The notes below the pieces were generated by a model, which was not told where the DNA came from, searched no databases, and saw only the letters and a list, made by a program, of their open reading frames with translations. 64,000 nt of DNA from Rotaria sordida (lineage: Eukaryota > Rotifera > Eurotatoria > Philodinida > Philodinidae), in assembly GCA_905250125.1 (NCBI GenBank), contig CAJNOL010000249.1, positions 121,719 through 185,718 on the forward strand. The letters run 5' to 3'. A program made the translations under genes and the position numbers. Position 1 is the first letter of the stretch; every line of letters begins with the position of its first letter. Positions 26,601-38,300 of the stretch are shown here, piece by piece.

Positions 26601-27345
26601 CATGGATTTGATGATACTGGTCGGCAATTCGACAAAGATGGCAATAGAATTCCATGGTGGACGGATGAAACAATCAAAAAGTTTAACGAGCGCAAAACAT
26701 GTATTATCAATCAGTACAGCAACTATACAGTGACACAGATCAATATGAAAGTCAGTTTTCCATTTTAAAATTGTTAAATTGAATAAATTACTGTTATTTT
26801 TATCTTTCATTAGGGAGATGGAAATCTAACACAAGGCGAAGATATTGCTGACAATGGTGGCCTTAGAGAAGCATTTTTTGTAAGTATATTTGAGATATTA
26901 GTATGCATGCCTTAATCTATTATGCAACGTTTTCGAGATGGTTTGATAAATTTGTCACTTGCCTATGTGATCCTGAATATCATCATCTGAGAAAATATCT
27001 TTTTGATTTAGGCTTATCAAAAGTGGGCAGCAAACAATAAGAATGTTGACAACAGATTACCTGGTCTTCAGAAATATTCTTCAGAACAATTATTCTTTAT
27101 CAACTATGCTAAGAGTTGGTGTATCAAGATGACCAACGCTCATGCACTTAATCGACTTCGGACAGATGTTCATTCATTGGGTCCAACCAGGTATTTTTTT
27201 TCTCATGACTAATTCGATGATGGATAAATTGGTTGCGATGTTTAGAGTGATTGCTCCAACATCAAATTTCGATCAATTTGATCGAGCATTTGGGTGTACA
27301 CCGGGCCAAGGAAATAGTCGAAAAGACAAGTGCATTGTATGGTAG
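20660..27345 (+). CDS. Neprilysin-type M13 zinc metallopeptidase, 18 exons
   Basis: Type II membrane ectopeptidase that would cleave small peptides outside the cell. Exons: 20660-20691, 20941-21113, 21170-21202, 21255-21359, 21419-21475, 21526-21824, 24525-24698, 24760-24849, 24912-25268, 25318-25416, 25466-25549, 25746-25911, 25975-26026, 26085-26101, 26569-26750, 26814-26879, 27012-27190, 27246-27345. All junctions are GT-AG and in frame, giving 754 residues, the normal family length. Visible parts are a short cytoplasmic tail, a membrane helix (about 25-45), the conserved [10 protein letters not shown] and [12 protein letters not shown] cysteines, the substrate-binding NAFY (546-549), zinc motif HEITH (587-591), third ligand Glu in GEDIADNGG (649) with Asp653, and a C-terminal CxxW (CIVW). 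All catalytic residues are present. Exon 14 is only 17 nt. The start rests on the 32-nt first exon, which is plausible but least certain. Confidence 0.93.
22020..24250. repeat. 2.2 kb foldback element inside neprilysin intron 6
   Basis: Sequence near 22160-22310 (ACTTATGCCATATGAAATCA) returns inverted near 23995-24100, and 22390-22650 (with AACTAGTGCTAGTTAT) returns near 23370-23700. Outer arms (AGAGCACAAGACTAG on the left) match at about 24230. The arms are clearly diverged, with small insertions. A minus-strand hydrophobic open frame (22318-22707) is interrupted by stops in the mirrored arm, so I do not call it. The ends are not sharply defined. It accounts for most of the 2.7 kb intron. 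Confidence 0.75.
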
Positions 27346-30289
27346 TAGAGTGTGTTCATCTGTAGTATTACAGAACGATAAAAAAGAGCATGTGCAAGTA
27401 TGCTTGGATTGCTTCATATTGTGATTAAGAATGGCTTATTTTAAATATTTAAAAATTTAATAAAAAAAAGTTTCGCTTGATCTATCGAATTTTCAGCTGA
27501 TTTAATGAAATAAGGCAAAAACAATTGAGGTTTGCAAGTAACTTTAGAACAATTTGTAACAGTGTATAGCTTTGACAGATGTGAAAATATTTCCATGTTT
27601 TTCGAAAATTTGCTTCTGTATAATAACTCTTTGTTTTCTAAATTTTTCCAATTGAGAATCGAAGACAACAATATCTCAGTAAGCAAATGGTCGAATCGGA
27701 ATTTAATCGAACATATTGGAAAGAAATGAATTAAATATTTCCACCGTATGTTTTACACACTAATCTAGCATGGATTGTGTTGAAAGTTTTTTTAAAGGAG
27801 TATTTTAAGACTGAATATATGTTGATATAGAACTCAACTGCGTTCATATTTGATGATGGATGAATGTGTATGTTCTTCTTCTTCTTCTTTTTATCCACTC
27901 ACCTTCAAAATATGGCTGATAAATCTCCGATGTTTTCTTGTGATCATAAGCAACAGAGCATGGCGTATGACTGATCCGTTAAAACCATATTCTTCTGAAC
28001 TCTCGATCATGCTCATTGAAGCATCTGTTTTACGTGCATATACCGATATATTTCCTGTACTTATGTGACATATTGCGTAAAAGACGAACTGATGGATATT
28101 GACAAACTTTCTAGACATATTCGAGAGCCATTTAAAAAATCGAGAAATGTGGATTGCTCTTGTTGAGTTGAAGTAGAATAAAATCGATCAGATAGTAACG
28201 AAGAATAGAAGAATATAGGAAACGCTCGATTAATGGTCGGCAAAGGATCAGACGAAGAGAAAGAAGACGAACAAATATCTTAATCAATCAACAACATCCG
28301 AAGTCTGACATTTCGAGGTATGTTTTGCCTTCGAGTCGATCAATGATACGTTGACCTGATCTACTTCTCTACTTAAATCAACGAAAAGGAAACGCTCATT
28401 CATAAGCAAACAGCGACTGGTCTTCTTACTAGAGAAACATTAACGCTATCGACCGATTAACTGGAGCATGTTCAGATGGTATAGCTTCTATATGTTGCTG
28501 ACCGATAGATGTCAAAATTTCTCATTCATGAATAAAAATAAGCAGTCGCCAAGACTTCATTCGCAGCGTAAGTAGGGTGATTTTAAACGTTGAGTTGATT
28601 TCAGGCGAAGTCTAGATGATTTTTATCTTTTTTTTGAACGTTGGTTTACTGCACTAGTCTTTTAGAACAAAGTAAAAGAGTAACTGTGGAAGATCGTATG
28701 ACTTTACCACCAACTTTCTCTTCTTTTTGAAAAACGTACATTTCCCGAGAATACCGATCGGAGTTAAAAGCAGTGTGAAAGTGCTCAATATAAAACTTCA
28801 AGACCGCACAAGCTCATTCTCCTCATATTCGCTTTGACAGAACTGTTGTCTCACCGAACATAATTCCAGTAATAAATTTTGAAATTTTTCGCCAACGTTT
28901 AACTATATGAACTACAGATTTTCACTAATTTGTTCATTAATATGAAGTTTACATAGCAGAGATCTCAATCTAGTCACTTTTATACGAAAAAGTATGATTA
29001 ACATCCTCGCAAAAACTATGTATAATATTGGTGATGCTTATTCATGACGATAACGAAAAAGTCGTATGATCTAAGGATTTACCTTGAGTTAAGATAGTAA
29101 TGGCGGTGGTTTATGTGATCATACGATGAGAGGCAGAACTTGGTTTAGTACAACTACCTGAAATGGTATGAAAGTATGCAATGAAATCTTCCAAAACCCT
29201 AAAAAATATGTCAAAGTTACAAAAAAAGCATTGTATCCGTAGAAAAGGACTATGAGTGTTAAAGCTTCTTTTCGACCCAAGATATTTTTAAGAAATAGTT
29301 ATATGGCGATAACAAAGTCTATACAGGCTACAAATCTAGCATAGTCATTTGTCTTGAAGTGACTTTGAGGATCATGAGTCCTCTACCTCGCTCAGAACTT
29401 TGAGAAAACTTTTTCAAAAAATTCAATTTTCCAAAGTAACCAGGAATATCAAGTTGACTATGCTGATCATAAATATTGCTGTTGTAAATCGCCAAAGTGT
29501 AATGTTGAAGAACAATACAATTTTTACCTATACCTAACTTTTGGATCTCAAACCATGTTTTTGATCATCCTTTCTTATAGATTAATCTAAAGAGGGTGAG
29601 TGTGGGCGCACTAGTATGGTTTAAGAGAAGATCTACATCATTCATTTCATTACCCTCTTGTATCTGGATATATATATATCTTTCACCTTCCCCTCTCTTC
29701 ATCTACTTTCTTCCGTGTTTTTCTCCATCTCTTCATGTCCCTCTTTCTTCTTCTCTTCCCATTGTTCTTCTTACTATTCTTCCCAGTGTGAGAGCTGAAA
29801 CTGCTTGAGTTATAATTAGAGTTATAACTTTTGGCTTATAACTGATCAACTTTTCAGTCAAAAACTTAATTGAGTTTTAATCATCAACCCGAGTTACTGC
29901 TATCAACCATATTAACTTGATTAACTTTTTGATTTTTTGAGTAGATGTAATTATGTTGAAATAGTAATCATTTTGATTTAATTACATGTTCTGTAGAATA
30001 AATAAAAATATATGTATTTCATGGTTCTTCACTTTAAAAGTTTAGTATTTATAGACTATTCTTTGAGTGTTTTTTTATATATTTATCTACAAAGTTAAAT
30101 TTTTATCGTATTTACATAGCGAACACGAATGCATGTGTTATACAATATATTTTTCGTTATATGACCAACAATGATCTTTAAAATAAGAGCAGCTAACAAT
30201 AGTATTTTAAAACTGAAACTACTCTATTCTATTTCTTATTCTCTAAAGTGGTAATTATCTTCAATATATGTCGCGAGAAAATTCAGATA
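27346..30289. other. Intergenic region without a supported gene
   Basis: Spacer downstream of neprilysin. It holds a CT-rich tract at about 29660-29790 (CTTCCCCTCTCTTC-like) and AT-rich DNA. Open frames here have no recognisable domain. Confidence 0.5.
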
Positions 30290-30688
30290 ATGCTTCCTGT
30301 CAGTATAGTTATCTGTATTTTATTTAGACACGAAATTGTCATATTAGGTTATTCACCATTCCTTCTTATACATTCATCACTGCTTTTATTAGCATATATA
30401 TATCGTTTTGTTGTTTTCATTCTTTATCCTTACTCTATCAACGAACGAGAGAAGCGAAATGAAAGAATAAAGAAATCAAAGCAACAAGAGAAAAGAGTAA
30501 AGAAGATGCAACCATTGTTTTCTTATAAATTGAAGGTAAAGAGAAAAGCTTCCTACATCATTCAGAAGGGACAAGTGAATGGTAGCTTGCTGATGCTTGG
30601 TGCGAGCGTACTTTTTTATGGCATGAATATAACGAATTATTCTGATTACTCTCAAATCTTGAGTAATGTTGAAAATTATATTGATTAA
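30290..30688 (+). CDS. Possible small two-helix membrane protein, uncertain
   Basis: A 132-codon open frame from ATG at 30290. Residues about 1-50 are strongly hydrophobic (one or two possible membrane helices). Residues 50-85 are Lys/Arg/Glu-rich, and a second hydrophobic stretch lies near 95-110. No splice partner, no poly-A signal and no homolog I recognise. Hydrophobic frames arise easily by chance in T-rich DNA, so this is a weak call kept only for length and for the basic central block. Confidence 0.17.
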   Translation: MLPVSIVICILFRHEIVILGYSPFLLIHSSLLLLAYIYRFVVFILYPYSINEREKRNERIKKSKQQEKRVKKMQPLFSYKLKVKRKASYIIQKGQVNGSLLMLGASVLFYGMNITNYSDYSQILSNVENYID

Positions 30689-31139
30689 TGCTTATAACCA
30701 AACTGGTTCTAAATAAAATTCAAAATTATACTTATGATCGAAAAATTTATAAAACAATTTTAACTTCCACATTAAAACTGTGATGTAATTGTGGATGAAT
30801 CAGAACTTAAAAGTCAATACTTATTGTAGGCTCAAGCAAAATAAAAAAATTTATAATATCCAGTTTTTTTATGGCACCATAAACAAAAATGAAATTTTAT
30901 TGATTGTTGAGGTCAAACGATAAGTTTACAAACAAAAAATAATAAAGGCATGTTCACAAATTCAAGATGAATCGAATAAACCAAAGCAACTAAAATTTTT
31001 TCTATTTTTATAAAAAATTATTCTGCAATGAAATCTAATTAAATTTGAACGAATAAATGTGCTCAGCAACACTAATATTGGTATATGTTAATGAATACAT
31101 AGGGTACCCTCTGCGCTACAATCACACAGGAGTAGGTAC
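30689..31139. other. AT-rich spacer
   Basis: No coding or repeat signal that I can support. Confidence 0.5.
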
Positions 31140-31600
31140 AATCTCAATAACTGGACAACGACAACAGCTACCGAACTACGGATTTCAACGATCGAAAGAA
31201 GAAAACTCTGGAGATTTTTTTGTCTGATACTATATAAGACAAAATTATTTTAAAACCCATCATCTTTGCAAACAATTCAAAAGCATGCATAAACTTAGTG
31301 TTTCGTTTCAAAGAAATTTTGATGAAATATCAGAAAATTTGCTAAAAATTAATAGAAACTTATATAATTTGACTAAATACATACGTGATTTCGCTTGTTC
31401 AACATTGAGATGTGAGAAGATAATCATCTGAATTGTGCCTTCAACGTATGTTGCGAAAATGAAAGTTTTAAAATAATTTTGTCTTGTATAGTATCAGACA
31501 AAAAGACGTCCGAAGTTCTCATCTTTCTATTGCTGACAACCACAGATCACTAGCTGTTGTTGTCGTCAAGTTATTGACCTTACGCCAAATTCTCTTTAAT
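31140..31600. repeat. Foldback element, about 460 bp
   Basis: The block TTTGTCTGATACTATA near 31220 continues as AGACAAAATTATTTTAAAAC, and both return inverted near 31465-31505. The similarity continues outward (ACGACAACAGCTA on the left, its near-complement near 31553). Arms are at least 150 bp. Ends are approximate and no open frame is present. Confidence 0.7.
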
Positions 31601-32102
31601 TCTGGCGTGGACATTAGATAAAATCGAACTCCAATAATAAACTTATAAATACAATTTCTACTAGATTAAGATATGGAAATCACTTGTTCTGTGCAGCTTT
31701 ATTACAAACTACATAAACTAAAGTGTCTCTAATAGTTGAAAACTCTTCTCCAAAGGTGTATAATTATCAGAAGAGTGTTTTGTGTTTTGACTATGCATTT
31801 GCTTTTTCATACCGATGCGCTGTTTTCGCACTGATTCGTCAGTTTTATTTTACTTAATCTAGCGATAAGTTAAAAAGATCCACAAAGATTTGAGAAAGTT
31901 ATAGAACCCTCGAAGGTTTTTTTTTGTAATTTAGCCGAGACACCTTTATAGTTATAAAACTAATGTCTGTCTGTAGACATTCGGCAAAATTTTTTTTTTT
32001 CTATAAATAGAATATTTGTATTCTTGTTCTTATTTTATTCATTCTTTTATATCAGTTTGATAAAATTATTTATTGAATTGTATAGTTTATTACAATAAAA
32101 TT
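31601..32102. other. 3' flank of the LURP-one-like gene
   Basis: AT-rich. The minus-strand strings AATAAA just below 32103 could serve as a poly-A signal for the next gene. Nothing else is seen. Confidence 0.4.
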
Positions 32103-32696
32103 TTATCCATGTCTCTTTCCTGAAGAAGTATGATCGTGAGCAGCTAATCCTAACAAATAGATTTGTTCGGGATATTTCGTTGAAAATATTTGCATATCAT
32201 ATTTTTTTGTCCAAAATACTGAACTATTTTGTAGTCTAAACTGTGCTAACAATTGTCCATTTTTATCAAGAAATTTCGTTGTAAATAAGCCAATATCATT
32301 TTCCATTTTTAAATGATTACCATTCCAATTAATTTTAAATAAACTACCAAATAATTGGAAATTTTTTTCAATTAATCCGAGAACCCATTGATTTGTTCGA
32401 GGATCTAAAATTGAAATTTCTGCTTTGTATACTAATAGTTTTTCTACAGCTTTTAATCGCCCAACTTCTTGTTTTGATGGATAAGCAATAATCTTAAGAC
32501 TGTGCAATTTGGCATAATTAGATTCAATACGATAATAAAGATGTTTTCCACTTGTATCACGTATTGAAAATTCACCTGCTTTAAATCCTTTAAAGAAATC
32601 TTTACGAATAGAATAACTCTTTATAGGATCTGCAGAATTAACATAGATCAATAGTATGCTTGCCAGTAAGAGTACAGAATAAATATGAATCGACAT
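32103..32696 (-). CDS. Secreted LURP-one-related (tubby-fold) protein
   Basis: Single-exon gene of 197 residues with a clean ATG at 32696. Residues 1-21 form a signal peptide (hydrophobic core SVLLLASILLIYV, Ala-rich end). The rest has the alternating-strand pattern of the LURP-one-related/phospholipid-scramblase-like tubby fold: KAGEFSIRDTSGKHLYYRIE, then KIIAYPSKQEVGRLK, AEISILDPRTNQW and later TTKFLDKNGQLLAQFRL. This family is mostly cytoplasmic elsewhere, so the signal peptide is notable. No catalytic residues are known for the fold. The fold assignment is from pattern recognition and moderately confident; the role is unknown. Confidence 0.7.
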   Translation of the reverse strand: MSIHIYSVLLLASILLIYVNSADPIKSYSIRKDFFKGFKAGEFSIRDTSGKHLYYRIESNYAKLHSLKIIAYPSKQEVGRLKAVEKLLVYKAEISILDPRTNQWVLGLIEKNFQLFGSLFKINWNGNHLKMENDIGLFTTKFLDKNGQLLAQFRLQNSSVFWTKKYDMQIFSTKYPEQIYLLGLAAHDHTSSGKRHG

Positions 32697-34261
32697 GTTA
32701 TTTATGAAAGAAAAGTAAAAATGTATAGGTTTATATATATATTAGCTGGCATCGAGAACACTATACGTATTTGGATGATTCAGTATTGGCAAACAAAATA
32801 CGATATGAAAACAGTGTTAAGACCACTTATGAAATAGAAACTGAATAGCAAACGAAAAAAAGTATCTTACAAGAGAGAAAAATTATGGTTTCTTTTACTG
32901 AATAAACTAAATATACATTTATTTCGTACTTCTATCAACTCTAGAAAATATAGATAGTGACATGTTCTATTCGAAATCAAGTTTCATAGTTTTGTTTTAT
33001 CGCTATGACCGCTTTGCCTGACTGATCAACTTTGATTACAATGAAACTTTTTCACAAATCATACACAATCAAAAGGTGAATACAAATATAATAAATAATA
33101 ATTACATGATTAATTGATTGCAACTTATTTAATGCATATAATAACGCATTTGTATTCTTTTGTATACTTTATAATTTTACCCCAAACTAATATTCATCGA
33201 TAATTAATGATATGTTAGTACAATTGAGTAAAATTTCGAAGACTATCATCGATGTCAGAATTCAAAGTACTGGGATGTTTTTTGAATAACTCTTCATAGG
33301 AACAAAATAGAGATCTGTGGTTTTCAATGTATGATAGCCAAGACTCAAAGGTATATGTTCAGGAGCAGAATATTTTCTAAGAAAAAATTCAAAGATCGGT
33401 TTTTTCAGAGGCATTTGGAAAACCACACTGGATTCCTGAAAATTGTCATAGGAGTCTATTGATTTTTTTTACTTGAATCGATACCACAAAGTGTCCTCTA
33501 CAAAACTTAATTTGTACAAATACTTTATCTTGCAAGGGTTAGAAGTACTAGGCAGTTTTCATGAAGTCCTAGGACTTGTCTTTCTTTAAGTATGGTACTA
33601 TTATAAATACATGAAAACATAGGTTATCGACTATGTTAAACGCTGTAGCAATATCTTTTTTTTTTCAGAATAACACTTTTATTGATCATATCTGACCACA
33701 ATTAATATATGGTGTTTCCTTGTGAAAAAATGTCATTATGACGATTTATGTCCTCTTATTTCTCGAATACAATACAAAATATGAAGAAAAATAATTTTTC
33801 TTGTGCTACATAGAGAGATGAATTATCTGCACGATCATGTACGTATGGATCTCCATTTTCAGTACGCTCATACTGATTCACACTCTATTTTTCTTCGCAA
33901 CATGAATATCAACGTTTTTTTGTGTTGATTCGAAATTGTCAACATTCTAGCAACAATTAGGCATTAGTACATTTCATGTTCCAGTTAATAATCTCTCTCT
34001 GGTAAGACTTTTTCATCAAATCGATATTTAATATGATAAACATGTGATTTTATACATGGTAATCAGATCGATAAATATCATAGTTGCTATTTAAAACTCT
34101 AGTATGAAAAAAAGTATGCATTAGAATATTTCGTTATTGATAGAAGGATTAGACTTTGCATTCGATAAAAAATATTCTCATTCGAAAAAGACTAGTAACT
34201 GAATCATGGGATGTTTAACAAGACACAAAATCACTAGATCAGTACAATCAATTACATAGAT
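32697..34261. other. Intergenic region, no gene seen
   Basis: AT-rich, with a TATATATATATTAG run about 35 bp above the minus-strand start at 32696 that may act as a core promoter. No other feature is supported. Confidence 0.45.
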
Positions 34262-34941
34262 ATACAGTGCGTTAAAAAAATCATTCAACTAGATTTACTT
34301 TTACTTTTTTGCCGTTGCCATAAGTGCTAGAACGAATTCAAATCGAGAAAATGGTTTCAAACAAAAATATAAGGATATAAAAATGATTATCAGATTCGCA
34401 AAGATAAAGACTCCAGAAAGCCAAAAGGCTAGTTTTTCAACACATAGAGCGCGTAAATATAATTTTGTTTAAAGTATATAGGACGATAGAGTAAACGAGC
34501 CTCTAGAAAATGAGACATCATTGAGTTCTCTACGACATTTTTTGGTTGAGATACAATAATTTGATTGCAGGCCAAAAAATGGTTTATCTATAAGAAATCG
34601 ATAAAAAAAATGGCTTTAGGGACTTCCATAAGATTGCTATATCTCAGCTAAAAAAAATGTCTCAGAGAACTCGGCGGTGTCTCATTTACTAGAGAATTGT
34701 TTGCTCTCTCGTTCTATGTAGTCTAAACAAAATTATATTTAAGTGCTCTAAGTGCTGAAAAACTAGCCTTTTGACTTTCTGGAAGTTCTATCTTTGTGAA
34801 TCTGACAATAATTTTTATATCCTTATATTCTTGTTGGAAACCATTTTCTCTATTTGAACCACTATTTGGATTCTTTCTAGCACTCAAGGCAGCGAAAAAA
34901 AATGAAAATAAACCTTGGTGAATAATTTTGATAGCCATTGT
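34262..34941. repeat. Foldback MITE, Tc1-like ends (copy 2)
   Basis: Same family as 5721-6346, about 680 bp. The left end at 34262 is TACAGTGCGTTAAAAAAATC. The right end, read inverted from 34941, is TACAATGGCTATCAAAATTA, so both ends look like Tc1 termini next to TA. Internal arms carry CTAGAAAATGAGAC (near 34502) and its inverted partner (near 34680). The two window copies differ by many substitutions and small indels, indicating an old family. No transposase is encoded. Confidence 0.78.
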
Positions 34942-35847
34942 ATGTTTCGAAGAAAAAATGACCGACTTATTGGAAGACTTGTCTTGTTTGTTCTGGTATT
35001 TATTTATAAAGACAATGTAAATATGTCAACGGTGATAAATGAAATAAAATATTTGATTCTAGAAACATACGAAAACTATATTGGTTTTTTTTGTACAATA
35101 AATAGATCCAAGTAGTTCGTCACTTCTTCTAACTTTCATGGGAAATTTGAAGAGATTAATTTTGACAAAAATATAATTTATTGATCGAAAAAACGAAAAA
35201 TCCGATTAATAAAAGTTCTTATTTTCTCGTTTCTTCATCTTCTGAAAAATGTTTTTCAAACATTGTTGTCATGTGTCAAAAGAATTTCATTATTATCCGA
35301 CACATGATGTCATTGTCTTCTTCATTCCTATTTTCTTGTTGTTTTCCTTCAATTTTTATCACAATGTATATTATACTAATAGATTATTAGAAAGAGTTAA
35401 TAGCAAAAGCTAAGAAAAAAGTTTGAAAATCCTTTTTATTTTAATGATAAGAGACTCAAAAGAAAATTCAATAAATAGTTTATAAAATATATTTTCATAC
35501 TTCTTAAGACTTCAATTAAAACATTTAGTGGAAGAAGACAACTTAAGTTGTATAATTATAACTGAATCTGGTTTCTGTTAAGATTTTTAAATTTTAAAAA
35601 AGAAAGAAAAATGCTGTTCCTTTATTACTTATAATAGTAAACAAGGACACATTGCCCTTGGCTCTTCAACATAAAATGTGCACTTTAAATAAAAATTTAT
35701 TTTCTAAAATGCGAAATAACAGGTGCTCTTTTCCTTTTGTTTCCTATAAAAAGATTTTTATTATTTATTGGTTTTAAAATATATGACACAATACAGATGA
35801 TCATTAAAATTTTTATTTTTAAAAATAATATGTATTTATAATACGAT
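34942..35847. other. AT-rich spacer
   Basis: No gene supported. Open frames 34915-35115 and 35181-35390 have no recognisable content. Confidence 0.5.
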
Positions 35848-37060
35848 TTAATTACCTAAAGCTAAAGAATGTGTAGTGTTTTTAGTAATAATATCTATCA
35901 TTTTTATATGTTGTTTACTATTAATTCTATTGAGTCGATTAAGTACATCTAAATAAGTCTTGCTAGATAATTTGTACGTCGTAAAGCTTCAATAAATCCA
36001 TATTGATAGACAAAATATTTGCATAATATAACAATAAATATATCTTGAATGAGTATGAATAATTGAACTCATTGAACATGTTTTTGTTGAATTGAATGTA
36101 TGTTTAGATAGAACTAGTGAACAATTACTGGAAAATCCTAAAATAATAAGCCTCATTTTTTATAAGTGTTCCATTGGATTCCATTCTTATCATAAGACAT
36201 TGACTTTCTTTCACATAATCTGCTTCATATATTTCATTACGAGTTGCAACATGAAACTTCTTATCGAATACTTGTGTTTGAATAGCAATAAATAATGAAT
36301 TAAATGTCCCTATGACATTTATATTATTTTCTAAAAGAATTTGACAAATATCTATTGGTATTTATATAAATAAGGAGAACATTCTATAAATGATTGAATA
36401 GTTATAAAAAGTAAACTGATTAAATCAAGTGTATTCGACTTTTTTGAATGAAGTTCTGGTGGTAGAGATGATTGTTCTTGAAATGAATTTTGAATTTGTA
36501 AAATTATATTTTATTCATCATAAGCACAAATAATATTAGAAATAAGAGTCCATTCATCAGATGTTAATATTGAAAGATCTTTAAGTTAAAAAACTAAGTG
36601 TTCCAAGCTATTGACGATAAAAATAAAGAATATTTGAGAAAATCATTCATTGAAAATAATCTGAGATGACCAACTTTGTGTTTATTTGTTTCTATCTATT
36701 GTTGACATGTAGAACTAATTGATTTTTGAATTGAACAATGGATTAATTTTGGATTCATACCAAGAGAGAAACATTTTTTTAAAGCAACAAGCTAAACATC
36801 TACTATGTGTCTGCTGTGTTATAATACAATCATTATTAAATTCACACTCAAATTCTTTCTTATAAGTTTAATTAAGATGTATTCGGTTTTTGTTTTGTTT
36901 TTTGAATAAATATTAGTTTACCGATCTTTGAGGTGCATTTCTTTGAAAAAATGTTTTACATGACATACATTTTATAACATTAAAATTCCTTCTACGTACT
37001 ACATCACCACATACAAGATAGACTAGAACTGTATGACATACTAATCTAAAACTTTTGTGT
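35848..37060 (-). pseudogene. Nuclear receptor pseudogene
   Basis: On the minus strand both zinc fingers of a nuclear receptor DNA-binding domain can be read. Finger I is VCGD...KCMSCKTFFQRNAPQRS (about 36930-37020). After a 60-bp-type intron comes finger II, ECEFNNDCIITQQTHSRC and LACCFKKCFSLGMNP (about 36740-36860). A ligand-binding-domain-like helical part follows, with LSILTSDEW and LLENNINVIGTFNSLFIAIQ. The first zinc Cys of finger I is Tyr (TAT at 37018-37020). There are several in-frame stops and at least one frameshift near 35955, so no intact receptor is possible. Such DNA-binding domains normally regulate transcription. The family is certain; the subfamily is not. Confidence 0.82.
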
Positions 37061-37639
37061 TAAATTCATGTAAGAGTACATTTACTATGCTTTGCTTTAT
37101 TATATTCTAGATGTGTGTAATATTTCTTTTTCTTTTGCCCCCTTTTTGTATTTGACGCTGTCATTTATGATATTGTTTTAAGTGAATTCTGAGAGAAATC
37201 TTTTTGTTTTATGAAACTTGAAAATAATAATTATATGCATACTGTATAATTTTCATTTACCTTCCTTCCAGCACAAAAAGAGACACATTGTTTACAGATC
37301 ATAAATAAGTCAGTAAACTTCTCATAGAATCAATATTTTTCTTGCTTTCGTGCAAAATATAATACACTTAACAAACATACTTTACACAAATAATAAGAGC
37401 CTGGTTATTGTATACGTGAATAATATTAAAAAGAAGATTTCATTGTTTATATGTAAATGATGAACTATCATTTTGAAGACGACTAAGTCGTTAAAATTGT
37501 AAAATACAAACCCAATAATTAGTAAAGAAAATATCAGAATAATCTTACTCTTGTGAAGGAATGTCTTCTGGTGTGACTTGCCAATCAAACGGATATTTTG
37601 TCTATAGGTAAGCTCCAACAAGACTAGTAAAAGCCTATA

Positions 37640-38035
37640 AGGATTTGTTTCCATGCGCTATCCTTCCAAAGATATTATAGTTTTATTGAGTTTTTTTATC
37701 TCTGGCAAGATTTTTGTGAAATAATCGAAGTACGGAATTTCAATTGGATATTTCCCCCATAAGTGGTAGGTCTCGTGGTCTTTAGAATGACCTGATAATT
37801 TCAGCCTAAAGAAGTATATTCTTCTTGAGACATTGAATATCCAAAAACAGTCATTTACCACAATGCACAAGGTAAGAAAGTTCAGTGTTTTCAACATTCG
37901 ATGTCTTAAGAACAATGCATCCCTTTAGACTAAAATTTTCAGAGTATTCGAAGCTTCACGAGACCTACTTATGAGCAAAGTATTAGTTCAATGAGTGAGT
38001 CACACTTGGAGACTTTCCCTCGTAGGACAACGAAT
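37640..38035. repeat. Foldback element, family shared with 48.65 kb
   Basis: Inner arms are TAGGTCTCGTGGTCTTTAGA (near 37767) and an inverted partner ending CACGAGACCTACTTATG (near 37957-37973), with CATTGAATATCC at the turn. The same layout occurs at 48650-49105. Relative to that copy, the right arm here lacks the outer block that contains ATCTCTGGCA. Confidence 0.65.
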
Positions 38036-38204
38036 CAATTAAGGTTTCATATCAAATATGAAATATTTCTTCAAACTTACTATATCTTTCTTGTAATATT
38101 TTATAATTACTTTTTCCTTGTCCATTGAAATGTGTCCGATTCAATTGATTCATGATATTGTTTAGTTAGATGAAAATAGGAACTTATTGACAAACATAAT
38201 ACAT

Positions 38205-38287
38205 TTCGTCGAAAGTAATACATTACAAGACATCTAAGCAATAGCATCAAAATTCATTCTATGTGCTACATCGCCACATATACAGTA
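38205..38287 (-). pseudogene. Second nuclear receptor finger-I fragment
   Basis: The minus strand reads YCICGDVAHRMNFDAIA, stop, MSC, matching finger I of the relic at 35848-37060 position by position. The first zinc Cys is Tyr in both, and here the third Cys position is a stop (TAG). No finger II or ligand-binding part follows; a foldback element begins just downstream. It is a relic of a duplicated receptor. Confidence 0.65.
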
Positions 38288-38300
38288 AATCAACAGTTAG

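Noticed and set aside
29596-29808. 70-codon Ser/Pro/Leu-rich frame
   Set aside because: It is the translation of a CT-rich simple tract.
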